A stretch of DNA of 64,000 nucleotides from Streptomyces sp. YS415 (GCF_023544665.1 NZ_JAMJFL010000003.1:62001-126000), one strand, 5' to 3'. Positions 17,050 to 25,900 are shown, counted from the first letter of the stretch. The notes: a model not told the origin generated them from the sequence alone. Translations and numbers: made by a program.

Positions 17050-17517
17050 TCAGTGCTCCAAGGCGTCGACGCCGAGGTGCCGGTGGCGGATGAACCAGCG
17101 GCCGCCCTTCCGGACCAGCACGTCCCGGCAGACCACGTGCGCGAAGATGTCCGGCCGCTGCCCCCGTGGGGCCCGCATCACCAGTGAGTAGTACTGGGCG
17201 CGCAGGGTGCCGTCCGGCAGCGGGGTGACCATCAGATTGCTCGTCCAGTGCCGCATGACGACGCCCGCCTCGGCGAGTTCCGCCGCGCGCCGGGTGATGG
17301 CGGCCCGGATCGCCTCCCGGCCGCGGATCGCCTCGGTGCGCCCCGGTTCCTCGAACACGGCGTCCTCGGTGTAGGCGTCGGCCCAGGCGTCCGGCTCACG
17401 GTCGTCCATCAGTGCCATGTGCCAGGCGTAGAACTGGGTGATCTCCGTGTAGAGGCCGGCGTCGGCGAACGCCGGGGCCGACGTCCCGGTCGGGGGCGGA
17501 GCGGTCTCTGAGTGCAA
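17050..17517 (-). CDS. NTF2-like / SnoaL-fold small protein, second paralogue
   Basis: A 155-residue NTF2-fold protein clearly related to the one at 15540-15986: both share the ITQFYAWHM/IQQFYARQM helix, the WADxxTEDxVF motif, the RHW segment and a YY-S/F-M strand. The reading starts at TTG 17517 with GAAAGG about 11 bp upstream; no better start exists before the conserved helix. It lies 45 bp downstream of the group D flavoprotein gene in the same leftward operon, so the two may act together in hydroxylation or cyclisation of the aromatic polyketide. Exact role unknown. Confidence 0.75.
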   Translation of the reverse strand: MHSETAPPPTGTSAPAFADAGLYTEITQFYAWHMALMDDREPDAWADAYTEDAVFEEPGRTEAIRGREAIRAAITRRAAELAEAGVVMRHWTSNLMVTPLPDGTLRAQYYSLVMRAPRGQRPDIFAHVVCRDVLVRKGGRWFIRHRHLGVDALEH

Positions 17518-17562
17518 CTCGGTCAGCCTTTCTCGGTGGGGGATGGAGCGGCGGAACCCGCG

Positions 17563-18666
17563 TCACGCGGTTCCCGGCAGCCGGCCGCCGTGGGCGTGGC
17601 CCGCGGTGTCGAAGCGCAGGGCGGTATGGGCGGCCACGCAGTGCACATCGCGCCAGACGCGCTGGAGCGGGTCGTCCTGCGCCTGGGCGCCGGAGCCGGC
17701 CGAGCGGAAGAGGCGTTCCACCGCGTCGACGAGGTGGTCCGCTGCCAGGGCGCAGTCCCGTGGCGCCCCGGTCCGCTCGCTCTCGCCGGCGGCGCCCTCG
17801 TCGGCCGTGCGTGCCACCCGGCGCAGCAGCAGGGCCGCGCCCTCGATGTCGGCCTCGGCGCGGGCCAGTACGCCCGGTACGGCCGGACCGGGCCGGGCCG
17901 CCATCCGCGCCGACCAGGCCCGTACGGCCGCGCGCGCCGCACCCAGCGCCGGGGCGGCGAACAGCGGTCCGCTGATGGCCCGCAGCGGGGCGGTGTGGCA
18001 CCTCGCGACGGAGCCGACGGCCCGGCCCTGCCGGATGTCGTCGCGGGGGACGGACCGGTGCGCGGGGACGAAGACGTCCTCGGCGATCAGCGTGTTGCTG
18101 CCCGTCGCCCGCATGCCGACGTTGAACCAGGTGTCCGCGACCCGGTAGTCGCGGCGCGGCACGGCGAGGAACAGGGCGGTCTCCCGCTCGCCGGCCGGTG
18201 CCGACGCGCACACCAGCGACCAGTCGGCGAAGTCCACGCCGCTGACCAGCGGCCACTGTCCGGTGAGCCGCCAGCCGCCGATGACGGGACGCGCCCGTCC
18301 GGTCGGGTTGAGCGCTCCCACGACGAGGGTGTCGGCGCCCCCGGACCACAGTTCGCCCTGTCCCTCCTCCGGCAGACAGGCGCCCATCCGGGCGGCGCCG
18401 GAGGTGACGGTGGCGATCCAGGCGGCCGAGGTGCAGCCCTCGCCCACCGTGGCCACGGCGTCCAGCAGCTCCTCGACACCGCCGGCCCGCCCGCCCCAGC
18501 GGACCGGCACGAAGTGGCGCGCGAAACCCGCCGCGACCAGGGCGTCCACCACCTCGCCGGGCAGCCGCCGGGCGAGGTCGGCGTCCGCCGCGTGCCGGCC
18601 GGCGAGATCGGCGGCCTTGCGCACGTCGCCGGACGGGCCGGTGGGGGTGGGCAACGAGCCGGACAT
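17563..18666 (-). CDS. ActVA-ORF5-like flavin-dependent monooxygenase (acyl-CoA dehydrogenase fold)
   Basis: A 367-residue protein with the acyl-CoA dehydrogenase fold but the signature of two-component (group D) flavin monooxygenases such as ActVA-ORF5 and HpaB-like hydroxylases. It has an alpha-helical N-terminal domain (about 1-110), a beta domain (TLVVGALNPTGRARPVIGGWRLTGQWPLVSG split over two strands) and a C-terminal four-helix bundle. The catalytic glutamate of true dehydrogenases is not evident. Such enzymes use reduced flavin from a partner reductase to hydroxylate aromatic polyketides; the cluster's reductase at 54788-55306 could serve. GAGGAGG precedes the ATG. It is the first gene of the leftward operon with the second NTF2-like gene. 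Confidence 0.8.
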   Translation of the reverse strand: MSGSLPTPTGPSGDVRKAADLAGRHAADADLARRLPGEVVDALVAAGFARHFVPVRWGGRAGGVEELLDAVATVGEGCTSAAWIATVTSGAARMGACLPEEGQGELWSGGADTLVVGALNPTGRARPVIGGWRLTGQWPLVSGVDFADWSLVCASAPAGERETALFLAVPRRDYRVADTWFNVGMRATGSNTLIAEDVFVPAHRSVPRDDIRQGRAVGSVARCHTAPLRAISGPLFAAPALGAARAAVRAWSARMAARPGPAVPGVLARAEADIEGAALLLRRVARTADEGAAGESERTGAPRDCALAADHLVDAVERLFRSAGSGAQAQDDPLQRVWRDVHCVAAHTALRFDTAGHAHGGRLPGTA

Positions 18667-18796
18667 GGGCGCTACCTCCTCACGGCGGGGACGGACGGGA
18701 CGACGGGCCCGCGGCGAGGGTGCCCGGTCGTCCTCGCGACGGCCTCGAGAACACGGACCGGGAAGAAGGCGGACCGTCACTTCCTGCACGCCACAA

Positions 18797-18825
18797 CTTG
18801 ACTGTTATTCAAGGCAATTGAACGG
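18797..18825. promoter_or_regulatory. Triple 11-bp-periodic repeat in the hydroxylase / FAAL divergent region
   Basis: The heptamers CTTGACT (18797-18803), TTCAAGG (18808-18814) and TGAACGG (18819-18825) are spaced exactly 11 bp apart, the SARP-type arrangement. They lie about 130 bp upstream of the leftward hydroxylase gene and 410 bp upstream of the FAAL gene. TTCAA and TTGAA within the run also form an inverted repeat. The 570-bp gap (18667-19236) is markedly AT-richer than its surroundings and holds no gene. Confidence 0.45.
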
Positions 18826-19104
18826 ACAATGACCCGTATCCCGAACGCGGTTCGCGGCATCGGGCGAGGTCCGCCGGGGTCCGCGCTGAAGCGCGCCTCG
18901 GCAGGTTCTTGAACCTCCCCGGCCCGCCGGTGGAGATCGAAAGGACGCTCAATCGCGGCGAAGTCGCGTATTTGGCCGCTCCGTTCGGATCCGGACGGCT
19001 GGACTCCGAGCGATACTTGCCAAGTTCAGCGCGGGTGCGGTCTGGAATCGCGGACAGGATCCGACCGGATCGATTCCTCAACACGTCATGAATTACCCGT
19101 ACCG

Positions 19105-19129
19105 CGAGGGCATCTTCCCTCGTTATGAT
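19105..19129 (+). promoter_or_regulatory. Candidate FAAL promoter with an inverted repeat over the -10 box
   Basis: TATGAT at 19124-19129 is a near-consensus -10 hexamer about 108 bp before the FAAL start. It is immediately preceded by the inverted repeat CGAGGG (19105-19110) and CCCTCG (19117-19122), a possible operator. Confidence 0.35.
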
Positions 19130-19236
19130 GCGGTCTCAGGCAGCCGACACCCGTCTGGGTGTTGAGGCGAGGTCATGCGTTTCTCGAGCATCGGCCGTTA
19201 GCTTCGCGCCATTGAGTCGAACGGGGGCGGTTCGAA

Positions 19237-20976
19237 ATGGGTGGTTTTCTTGGCGCATTACTTCGCCGCCTCGAGGCGGCGGATCCCAGCCGTGAGGCCT
19301 TCGGCTTCGTCGGCACCGAGCCGCCCGGCCGACGAGGGCTGGGTTCACCGGCCCGGACTCTGACCTACGGCGAACTCGACCGCCAGGCAAGACAGTTGGC
19401 GGCCTGGGTCCAGTCGCGGGGCGGGGTGGGGCAGCGTGTCCTGCTGCCGCACTGCGAGGGCCCGCTCCAGATCGCCGCGCTGCTCGGCTGCTTCTACGCC
19501 GGAGCCACCGCAGTGCCCTGTCCGTCCCCGCTGGACGGCGGGCGCAATGTCCGCCGGCTGACCGCCATCGCCAAGGACGCCGACGTGGGCCTGGCCCTCG
19601 CCGACTCCGCGGTGGCGGCGGAGCTGTCCCGGCTCTTCGCGGGCAGCGACCTGGTCTGCCTCGCGGCGGACCGGGCGGCCCTGCCGGACCCGGGCGACTG
19701 GCGGCCGACGGTGTCGCACGACGACGACACCGCCCTCATCCAGTACACCTCCGGGTCCGTGACCCAGGTGAAGGGCGTCGTGATCAGCCAGCGGAATCTG
19801 CTGGCCGGACAGGAGGCCATCGCCCGGGCGCTCGGCACGGACGAGGGCTCGGTGATCGGCGGCTGGCTGCCGCCGTACCACGACATGGGCCTGGTGGGGC
19901 AGTTGCTGCACCCGCTCCACCTCGGCGCCCGAGGCGTGCTCATGCCCGCCACGACCTTCGCGGTACGGCCGCTCAGCTGGCTGCGGATGATCCAGACGTA
20001 CGGCGTGACCGTGTCCGGCGGCCCCGACTACGCGTACGACATGTGCGCGCGGACGGCGACGGACGAGGAGGTCGCCCGGCTCGATCTGTCCTCCTGGCAG
20101 GTCGCCGTCAACGGCGCCGAACCCGTGCGGGAGGCCACCATGGCCGCCTTCGCGGAGCGGTTCGCCCCGGCCGGCTTCCGGCCCGAGGCGTTCTACCCGG
20201 CGTACGGGCTCGCCGAGGCGACCCTGCTGGTGACGGGCGGCACCCCGGGGCGGCGCCCCGTGCGGCGCGCGGTGGATCCCGCCGCGCTCGCCGCCGGCCG
20301 GATGACCGCACCGGGAAACGGCTCCCGCAGCCGGACCCTGATCGGGGTCGGACGGCCGCGCGGAGTGGAGGTACGGATCGTCGACCCGGAGAACCGGCAG
20401 GTGCTCGAGCCGGGGCGGGTGGGCGAGATCTGGGTCCGCGGCGAGAGTGTCGCGCCGGGCTACTGGCGGCGCCGTGCCGAGACCGAGGAAAGCTTCGGGG
20501 CGATCACGTCGGCTCATGACGGATCGTTTTTGCGTAGCGGCGACCTGGGAGCCGTGGATGAACACGGCGAGCTGTTCGTGATCGGGCGGCTCAAGGAAGG
20601 CGTCGTCGTCAACGGGGTGGATGTCGCGCCGGAGGACATCGAGACCTCGGTCCAGGGCCTGAACCCCTTGTTCGGGGTGACCGCGGCCGTCACCACGGGG
20701 CCGGAACGCGATCGGCTCATCGTGATCCAGGAAGTGCGCGAGAACGGCGTCCTCGACGGCGAACTGCCGTCGCTCGCCGAGTCCGTACAGACCCACCTCG
20801 ACGGGGAGTTCGGCATCCCCGACGCCGTGATCCTGCTCGTCCGGCCGGGCGTGGTACGGCGCACCACCAGTGGGAAGCTCCAGCGCTCGGCCATGCGCGG
20901 GCTGCTGCGGAGCGGCGGGATCCGGCCGTTGTATCCGCGTGTACCGGCGTTCCAGGCCGACTCGAGTCCGAGTTGA
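19237..20976 (+). CDS. Fatty acyl-AMP ligase (FAAL-type)
   Basis: A 579-residue ANL-superfamily ligase of the long-chain fatty acyl-AMP ligase branch. It has the P-loop-like A3 motif IQYTSGSVTQVKGVVIS, the PPYHDMGLVG segment typical of FAALs, and YGLAEATLLVTGG. Such enzymes adenylate a carboxylic acid and pass the acyl group to a carrier protein without a CoA stage. The likely acceptor is the ACP at 24786-25082, and the acyl chain may then be oxidised by the dehydrogenase-like protein at 23095. The ATG has GGGGGCGG upstream. Codon 8 is TTA (19258-19260), so synthesis should depend on the bldA tRNA. The acid activated is unknown. Confidence 0.88.
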   Translation: MGGFLGALLRRLEAADPSREAFGFVGTEPPGRRGLGSPARTLTYGELDRQARQLAAWVQSRGGVGQRVLLPHCEGPLQIAALLGCFYAGATAVPCPSPLDGGRNVRRLTAIAKDADVGLALADSAVAAELSRLFAGSDLVCLAADRAALPDPGDWRPTVSHDDDTALIQYTSGSVTQVKGVVISQRNLLAGQEAIARALGTDEGSVIGGWLPPYHDMGLVGQLLHPLHLGARGVLMPATTFAVRPLSWLRMIQTYGVTVSGGPDYAYDMCARTATDEEVARLDLSSWQVAVNGAEPVREATMAAFAERFAPAGFRPEAFYPAYGLAEATLLVTGGTPGRRPVRRAVDPAALAAGRMTAPGNGSRSRTLIGVGRPRGVEVRIVDPENRQVLEPGRVGEIWVRGESVAPGYWRRRAETEESFGAITSAHDGSFLRSGDLGAVDEHGELFVIGRLKEGVVVNGVDVAPEDIETSVQGLNPLFGVTAAVTTGPERDRLIVIQEVRENGVLDGELPSLAESVQTHLDGEFGIPDAVILLVRPGVVRRTTSGKLQRSAMRGLLRSGGIRPLYPRVPAFQADSSPS

Positions 20977-20998
20977 GACCTTGTCCGGGTGCTCACCG

Positions 20999-21018
20999 GA
21001 CCATCACGTGACCATCAC
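20999..21018. promoter_or_regulatory. GACCATCAC tandem repeat upstream of the SARP gene
   Basis: Two copies of GACCATCAC (20999-21007 and 21010-21018) have an 11-bp period and create the palindrome TCACGTGA at 21004-21011. They lie 65-85 bp before the SARP start, where an autoregulatory or higher-level regulator could bind. Confidence 0.35.
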
Positions 21019-21082
21019 ATCACTGAGCGAATCCATGCTGCGGAACCTCAGCAGCGGAGTGCAGGCAACAGAGAGGATGCCG

Positions 21083-21913
21083 ATGGACATCGAAGTGCTC
21101 GGCGCATGCAGACTGATGCAGGCCGGCAAGTCTGTGGTGCCTTCCGCGGTCAAGCCACGCAAGGTTCTCGCGGTTCTGGCCCTCAATCCTGACCGTCCCG
21201 TCTCCGTAGGGATGCTGGTGGAGGAGGTCTGGGGCGAGACCCCACCACCCAGCGTCGCAACGACCCTGCAGACGTACATACTTCAACTTCGCAACCTTAT
21301 CACCTCCGCCATCGGAGGCCCATCGCCGGATATGCCCCTGGGCGCGAAAAGCGTGCTCGTGACCCAGCCCGGCGGCTATCTGCTCGACACCCAGGGCGGT
21401 TCCGTCGACGTCCGGGAGTACGAGCGGCTCTCCGGCGGCGGTCACCGGGCCCTGGAGAAGGGGGACTACGAGGCGGCGGCGGACCTGTTCCGCAAGGGCC
21501 TGTCGCTGTGGCGCGGGCCGGCCCTCGCCGACGTGGAGTGCGGGCGGGTGCTGGACGTCGAGGTGACCCGCCTGGAGGAGTCCCGGATGGGCATCCTGTG
21601 CCGCCGCATCGAGGCGGACCTGCTCCTCGGGCGCCACCACGAGATCATCGGCGAGCTGTTCGGGCTCGCGGCACGGCATCCGCTGCACGAGGGCATCCAT
21701 CTCCAGTTGATGCTCGCGCTGTACCGGGCCGGGCGGCGCACCACCGCGCTGGAGGTCTACCAGCGGCTGCGGGACGTGCTCGCCGGGGAGCTCGGGCTCG
21801 ACCCGAGCTACGAACTGCAGTCGCTCCAGGGGGCGTTGCTCGACTCCTCCTCCGAACTACGGCTGGACCAGCCGCTCTCGCTCTTCAGAGTGCGAGCGCC
21901 GGGCCGGTACTGA
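21083..21913 (+). CDS. SARP-family pathway activator
   Basis: A 276-residue Streptomyces antibiotic regulatory protein of the small class (ActII-ORF4/RedD-like). A winged-helix OmpR-type DNA-binding domain covers about residues 1-95 (RKVLAVLALNPDRPVSVGMLVEEVWG, then TLQTYILQLRN) and a bacterial transcriptional activation domain about 100-250 (RRTTALEVYQRLRDVLAGELGLDPSYELQSLQ). There is no ATPase or TPR extension. ATG 21083 is chosen because GAGAGG lies 6 bp upstream; ATG 21077 abuts that site. SARPs bind 11-bp-periodic heptamer repeats a few bases before the -10 box; matching sites are listed at 29174, 44065, 49330 and 62272. It is probably the cluster-situated activator. Confidence 0.92.
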   Translation: MDIEVLGACRLMQAGKSVVPSAVKPRKVLAVLALNPDRPVSVGMLVEEVWGETPPPSVATTLQTYILQLRNLITSAIGGPSPDMPLGAKSVLVTQPGGYLLDTQGGSVDVREYERLSGGGHRALEKGDYEAAADLFRKGLSLWRGPALADVECGRVLDVEVTRLEESRMGILCRRIEADLLLGRHHEIIGELFGLAARHPLHEGIHLQLMLALYRAGRRTTALEVYQRLRDVLAGELGLDPSYELQSLQGALLDSSSELRLDQPLSLFRVRAPGRY

Positions 21914-21920
21914 CGTACCG

Positions 21921-22943
21921 GTGTTACCGGTCGCGCTGCTCCTGCCCGGTGCGGGAGCTCAGTACCCCGCCATGGCCTATGGCCTGTACCGGTACGAGCC
22001 CGCCTTCACCACGGCCATGGACGCGGTGTTGGAACTGCTGGGTCCGGCCGGGGAACGGTTGTACCGACTGTGGTCCTCCGGTGAGCGATTGCGCACCGTG
22101 GCCGAGGTGCATCCGCTGCTGTTCGCGGTCTGCCACGCGCTCAGCGAGACGGTACGGGACCGGGGTCTGCGCCTCGGCGCGGTCCTCGGCCAGAGTGTCG
22201 GCGAGCTGGTGGCCGCTGTTCAGACCGGCGTGCTGCCGCTGACGGACGCGGTACGCCTGGTCGCCGTGCAGGCCGACGCGCTCGCCGGGGCACCGGCGGG
22301 CGGAGCGCTCGCGGTCGCCGCCGCACCGCCCGCGGTGACGCCCTTCCTGCGGGGCGGCACGGTGGTGGCCGCGTCCAACGGGCCCGGGCAGACCGTGGTC
22401 TCCGGCTCGGAGTTCGGGCTCGCGGCCACGCGGCGGGCGCTGGAGGTCGCCGGGCTGACCTGGATGCGGGTGCAGGTGCCGGCGGGGCTGCACGGGCCGC
22501 TGGTCGCCCAGGCCTGCCGGGAGACGTTGCCGGCGTTCCAGGCCTCCGTGTTCACGGTGCCGCACACGCCCCTGCTGTCCGGGAGCGCGGGCGGCCGGCC
22601 CGAGAACGAGCGGGCGGTCGATCCCGAGTTCTGGGCCCTGCAGCCGTCCCAGCCGGTGCTGCTGGACGCGGCGCTCGCTCAACTCACCGCGGTCGGCGCG
22701 CTGTTGTGCGCCGAGGTGGGTCCCGGCCACGGGCTCGCGGTACAGGCCCGGCGGCACGGTCACCGGGCGGTGTCGCTGCTCGACGGGTGTGTCGGGGCGC
22801 CGCACGAGGAGCGGGACCGGTTGCGGCAGGCGCTGGACTGTCTGGTGCTCGGGCATCCCGGGGAGCGGACGGGCCCGCCGCCGAACGCGAGGGTGGCATG
22901 GTTACGGCCGCCCCCCGAACCGCAACCGGAATCGGGAACCTGA
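21921..22943 (+). CDS. Stand-alone acyltransferase (malonyl-ACP transacylase-like)
   Basis: A 340-residue AT/FabD-fold protein with the N-terminal LLLPGAGAQYPAMAYG, the nucleophile elbow GQSVGE (Ser92) and an NGPGQTVVSG segment. The second-motif position that reads HAFH in malonyl-specific ATs reads GLHG here, so its acyl substrate is uncertain. It may load the type II ACP, the ACP at 24786 or, in trans, the second PKS module whose own AT is destroyed. The GTG start lies 8 bp after the SARP stop, and codon 2 is TTA (21924-21926), a second bldA switch. No strong ribosome site is seen, so coupling to the SARP gene is likely. Confidence 0.75.
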   Translation: MLPVALLLPGAGAQYPAMAYGLYRYEPAFTTAMDAVLELLGPAGERLYRLWSSGERLRTVAEVHPLLFAVCHALSETVRDRGLRLGAVLGQSVGELVAAVQTGVLPLTDAVRLVAVQADALAGAPAGGALAVAAAPPAVTPFLRGGTVVAASNGPGQTVVSGSEFGLAATRRALEVAGLTWMRVQVPAGLHGPLVAQACRETLPAFQASVFTVPHTPLLSGSAGGRPENERAVDPEFWALQPSQPVLLDAALAQLTAVGALLCAEVGPGHGLAVQARRHGHRAVSLLDGCVGAPHEERDRLRQALDCLVLGHPGERTGPPPNARVAWLRPPPEPQPESGT

Positions 22944-23094
22944 ACTGGGCATATGCCGCCCCGTGAGCCTGCGGGGCGGTCCACCAGGGCTTGAGCGGTG
23001 CGGCGGAGGCTTGGTCCGTTCTCGTGCGGGTGGTTGCGGTAGCCGGACGTACGGGGACTGACCGGACCCTGCGGACCGCGAGGAGTGACACCCG

Positions 23095-24768
23095 GTGGAG
23101 CATTCTGTGCGTGCGACCACGGCCGAGGCGAGGCTCCGGAGCCGTACGGACGAACTGGAGCGCGCGCTGGCGCCCTCGGGGACGGGTGCGCTCGCGGGCG
23201 AGAGCCTCGCCCGGGCCGAACGGATGCTGGACGACTGCGCGTTCGGCGCCGAGTTCGTGCCGGTGGAGTCCGGCGGCCGGCTGGAGCGGATCGACGGGCT
23301 CGGCCGGGTGGTGCGGCCCGCGTGCAGGCGTGATCTCTCGCTCGGGTTCGGGTACGGGCTCAACTGCTACTTCGCCGCCACGCCCGTGTGGGCCGCCGGT
23401 GACCCGGCGCAGCGCGAGTGGACCGCCGCCCTGCTGCTCGGCGGGGGCCGGATCGCCGTCGCCCGGCCCGCCGTCGCGCACGCCAACGACTTCGTGCGCG
23501 ACGAGTTCGCGCTCATCAAGAAGGACGGCCGGTGGCGCCTGGACGGCGCCAAGACCGCCGTACTCAACTACTCCCGGGCCCGCGGTCTCACCGTCATCGC
23601 CGGCACCGAGGACGGCACGCACGAAGCGCTGCTGATCGACCGCGAGATCCTGCCCGAGGGCGCCCTGCGCACCCTGTACCGGTACCGCACCGTGGGACTG
23701 GACGGCTGCGAGTTCGGCGGCCTGGAGTTCACCGACTGCCCCGTGCCGGAGGAGGCCGTGATCGGCGAGCCGGGCCAGGGCATGGCGCTGGCCGTCCGCT
23801 GCTCGGTCGTCACCCGCGCCCTGCTGCCCTCGGTGCTCATCGCCGCCGCCGACACCGTGCTGCGCACGGCCATCCGGTTCGCCGTGGAGAACCGCGGCGA
23901 CGACCCCTACGGCCCGCTCAAGTCGACGTACGGGCGCGAGGTGCTGACCGGCGCCCTGCTGGACCTGCTGATCAGCGACAGCATCGCCCTGGCCGCCGCC
24001 CGCGGCATCCATCTGCTGCCCGACCGGGTGAGCGCCTGCGCCGCTGCCGCCGCCTACACCGTGCCCAAGCTGCTCCAGGACTCCGCGCACGACCTGTCCA
24101 CGGTGCTGGGCGAGGCGTACTTCGACAGCAAGGGCCCCTACGGCGCCTTCGGCCGCATGGCGCGCGACCTGCCGCTGCTGGCACAGGGCCACGCGGGCAC
24201 CGCCGCCCGCCAAGCGATGCTCGTCGCCCAGCTCCCGCACCTGGCCCGCACCTCCTGGCTGGTGGACGACGAGCCGCCGGCCGCGCTGCTGCGGCCCTGG
24301 GAGGACCTGCCGCCCGCCGATCTCGGCGCCCTGGCGCCCGCGGGCATCGCCGACCCCGTCGTGCCGGTCCTGAGCGCCTGCGCCGGCCTCGGCGACGAGC
24401 TCGGCGAGCTGGTCACCGCCTTCCTCGGCGAACTCCGCAAGCTGCGCGGGCGGTTCGCCAGGATCACCCCCGGCGACGGACTCTCCACCCCGGACACCCT
24501 GGCGCTCACCGACCGGTACGCCCTGGTCTGCGCCGCGGCGGCCAGCCTCGGGGTCTGGCGGGAGCACCGCGACGCCCGCCCCGGAACCTTCCTCGCGGAC
24601 CCGGCGTGGATCACCGGCGCGCTGTACCGGCTGGGCGCCCTGCTGGGGCTCGACATCCCCAAGGCTCCTCAGGAGGCCGTCGAACGGCGCCTCTTCGAGG
24701 CCGTCCTCGAACGCTACGAGCTCAAGCGCTCCTACGACCTGTACGAGACGAACCTCGCAGAGTCCTGA
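23095..24768 (+). CDS. Acyl-CoA dehydrogenase-like oxidoreductase with a C-terminal extension
   Basis: A 557-residue protein, about 170 longer than a standard acyl-CoA dehydrogenase. The middle region (about 120-330) shows the flavin-binding beta domain (RIAVARPAVAHANDFVRDEF, then DGCEFGGLEFTDCPVPEEAV), and the following helices extend to a long C-terminal helical domain. Similar long acyl-ACP-oxidising enzymes accompany acyl-AMP ligases and ACPs in lipopeptide clusters, where they introduce a double bond into a carrier-bound acyl chain. A GTG start with AGGAG 9 bp upstream is used. It is followed 17 bp later by the ACP gene, its probable partner. I could not place a catalytic base. Confidence 0.7.
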   Translation: MEHSVRATTAEARLRSRTDELERALAPSGTGALAGESLARAERMLDDCAFGAEFVPVESGGRLERIDGLGRVVRPACRRDLSLGFGYGLNCYFAATPVWAAGDPAQREWTAALLLGGGRIAVARPAVAHANDFVRDEFALIKKDGRWRLDGAKTAVLNYSRARGLTVIAGTEDGTHEALLIDREILPEGALRTLYRYRTVGLDGCEFGGLEFTDCPVPEEAVIGEPGQGMALAVRCSVVTRALLPSVLIAAADTVLRTAIRFAVENRGDDPYGPLKSTYGREVLTGALLDLLISDSIALAAARGIHLLPDRVSACAAAAAYTVPKLLQDSAHDLSTVLGEAYFDSKGPYGAFGRMARDLPLLAQGHAGTAARQAMLVAQLPHLARTSWLVDDEPPAALLRPWEDLPPADLGALAPAGIADPVVPVLSACAGLGDELGELVTAFLGELRKLRGRFARITPGDGLSTPDTLALTDRYALVCAAAASLGVWREHRDARPGTFLADPAWITGALYRLGALLGLDIPKAPQEAVERRLFEAVLERYELKRSYDLYETNLAES

Positions 24769-24785
24769 CCGGAAGGAAACCGCCC

Positions 24786-25082
24786 ATGCGCGCACACGCC
24801 GACGACACACAAGCCGACGACACGTCCGGCGATCTGATCTCCGCGGTGGTCCAGGCGGTGCGGCGGGTCATCGACGATCCGGTGGCCGAGGTGGGCACGG
24901 ACTCCCTGCTGAGGGAGGACCTGGGCTTCGACTCGGTCCTCATCATGCAGCTGAAGTACCGCGTCGAGCAGGCCGTTCCGGAGCTCGGCGAGCTCTCCCT
25001 GCCCGACATGGTCGACAGCATGACGTCGGTGGGCTCCCTGGTCGCCTACCTGCGCGACCGTCTGGTGAAGGCGGCCGTCTGA
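24786..25082 (+). CDS. Acyl carrier protein (partner of the FAAL/dehydrogenase pair)
   Basis: A 98-residue carrier protein with the phosphopantetheine serine in DLGFDSVLIMQL. An acidic N-terminal tail of about 20 residues precedes the four-helix core. The sequence resembles carriers of FAAL-type systems more than the type II PKS ACP found 1 kb downstream. GGAAGGAAA precedes the ATG, and its stop overlaps the PPTase start (TGATG), so carrier and activating enzyme are translationally coupled. Confidence 0.88.
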   Translation: MRAHADDTQADDTSGDLISAVVQAVRRVIDDPVAEVGTDSLLREDLGFDSVLIMQLKYRVEQAVPELGELSLPDMVDSMTSVGSLVAYLRDRLVKAAV

Positions 25083-25900
25083 TGGCCCCTCCCAGCGCCG
25101 GAGCCCCGGTGCGCGTGACCGGTCCGGAGGGCCCGTGGGACGACGTGCTCGGGCCCCTGGCCGGCCGCGGCACCGTGGTGACCTACGGCCGAGTCGCCGA
25201 CTGGCTCCCCGCGGACACTGGAGAAAGGGTTCTGCGCCCGTTGCTCGGCCCCCGTGACTGGGACCGCTTCCAGCGGCTGAGCCACCGCCGGGTGCGGGAG
25301 GGCTTCCTCGCCTCCCGGCTGCTGCTGAAGCACACCGCGGCCCGGGTGCTGGCCAGCAGCCCCGAGGCGGTGGACCTGGCGTACAAGCCGGGCGGCCGGC
25401 CGTACCTGCGCGGCTGCGACCAGATCGACATCAGCCTCAGCCACACCGAGGAGGTCATGGTCGTCGGGGTCACCCGGCGCGGCCTGCTCGGCGTCGACGT
25501 GGAGCGCGCCGAGCGCCCGATGGTGGGCACCGGTGTGGAGTTCCAGGCCTGCACCCCGCACGAGCGCGAGCTGCTCGAGTCACTGCCCGAACAGACCCGC
25601 AACAGCGCACTGGTCCGGCTCTGGACGCTGAAGGAGGCGTACAGCAAGGCCATCGGCCAGGGGCTGCGCTTCCGGTTCACCGAGTTCGGCTTCACGCTCG
25701 ACGACGCGCGCATCAGCCTCCAGCGGCCGGACGGCTCCCCGGGCACCGGCCCGGAGTGGAGCTTCGGCACCTACGCCCTGGAGTCCGACTACGTGGTGAG
25801 CGCCGCCCTGCGCGACGAGGGCTTCGGCGCCGCGGCCGACACGGCCGTCGACACCACGCTGGACCAGAGCCTGCTCGGCGTGCTGCTCGGCCGGCTCTGA
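25082..25900 (+). CDS. Sfp-type 4'-phosphopantetheinyl transferase
   Basis: A 272-residue Sfp/Gsp-type PPTase that transfers the phosphopantetheine arm from CoA to carrier-protein serines. The magnesium-binding motif GVDVE (in LLGVDVERAERP) and the WTLKEAYSKAIGQG motif are intact, as is the SLSHTEEV strand. It should activate the six carrier proteins or domains seen here outside the type I PKSs and the three inside them. It starts at the ATG overlapping the ACP stop. It is followed by about 100 bp of pyrimidine-rich sequence without features before the type II ACP. Confidence 0.93.
   Translation: MAPPSAGAPVRVTGPEGPWDDVLGPLAGRGTVVTYGRVADWLPADTGERVLRPLLGPRDWDRFQRLSHRRVREGFLASRLLLKHTAARVLASSPEAVDLAYKPGGRPYLRGCDQIDISLSHTEEVMVVGVTRRGLLGVDVERAERPMVGTGVEFQACTPHERELLESLPEQTRNSALVRLWTLKEAYSKAIGQGLRFRFTEFGFTLDDARISLQRPDGSPGTGPEWSFGTYALESDYVVSAALRDEGFGAAADTAVDTTLDQSLLGVLLGRL

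Noticed and set aside
18667..19236. Small coding frames in the AT-richer gap between the hydroxylase and FAAL genes
   Set aside because: Short frames there lack a ribosome site, codon bias and homology. The region reads as a divergent promoter.
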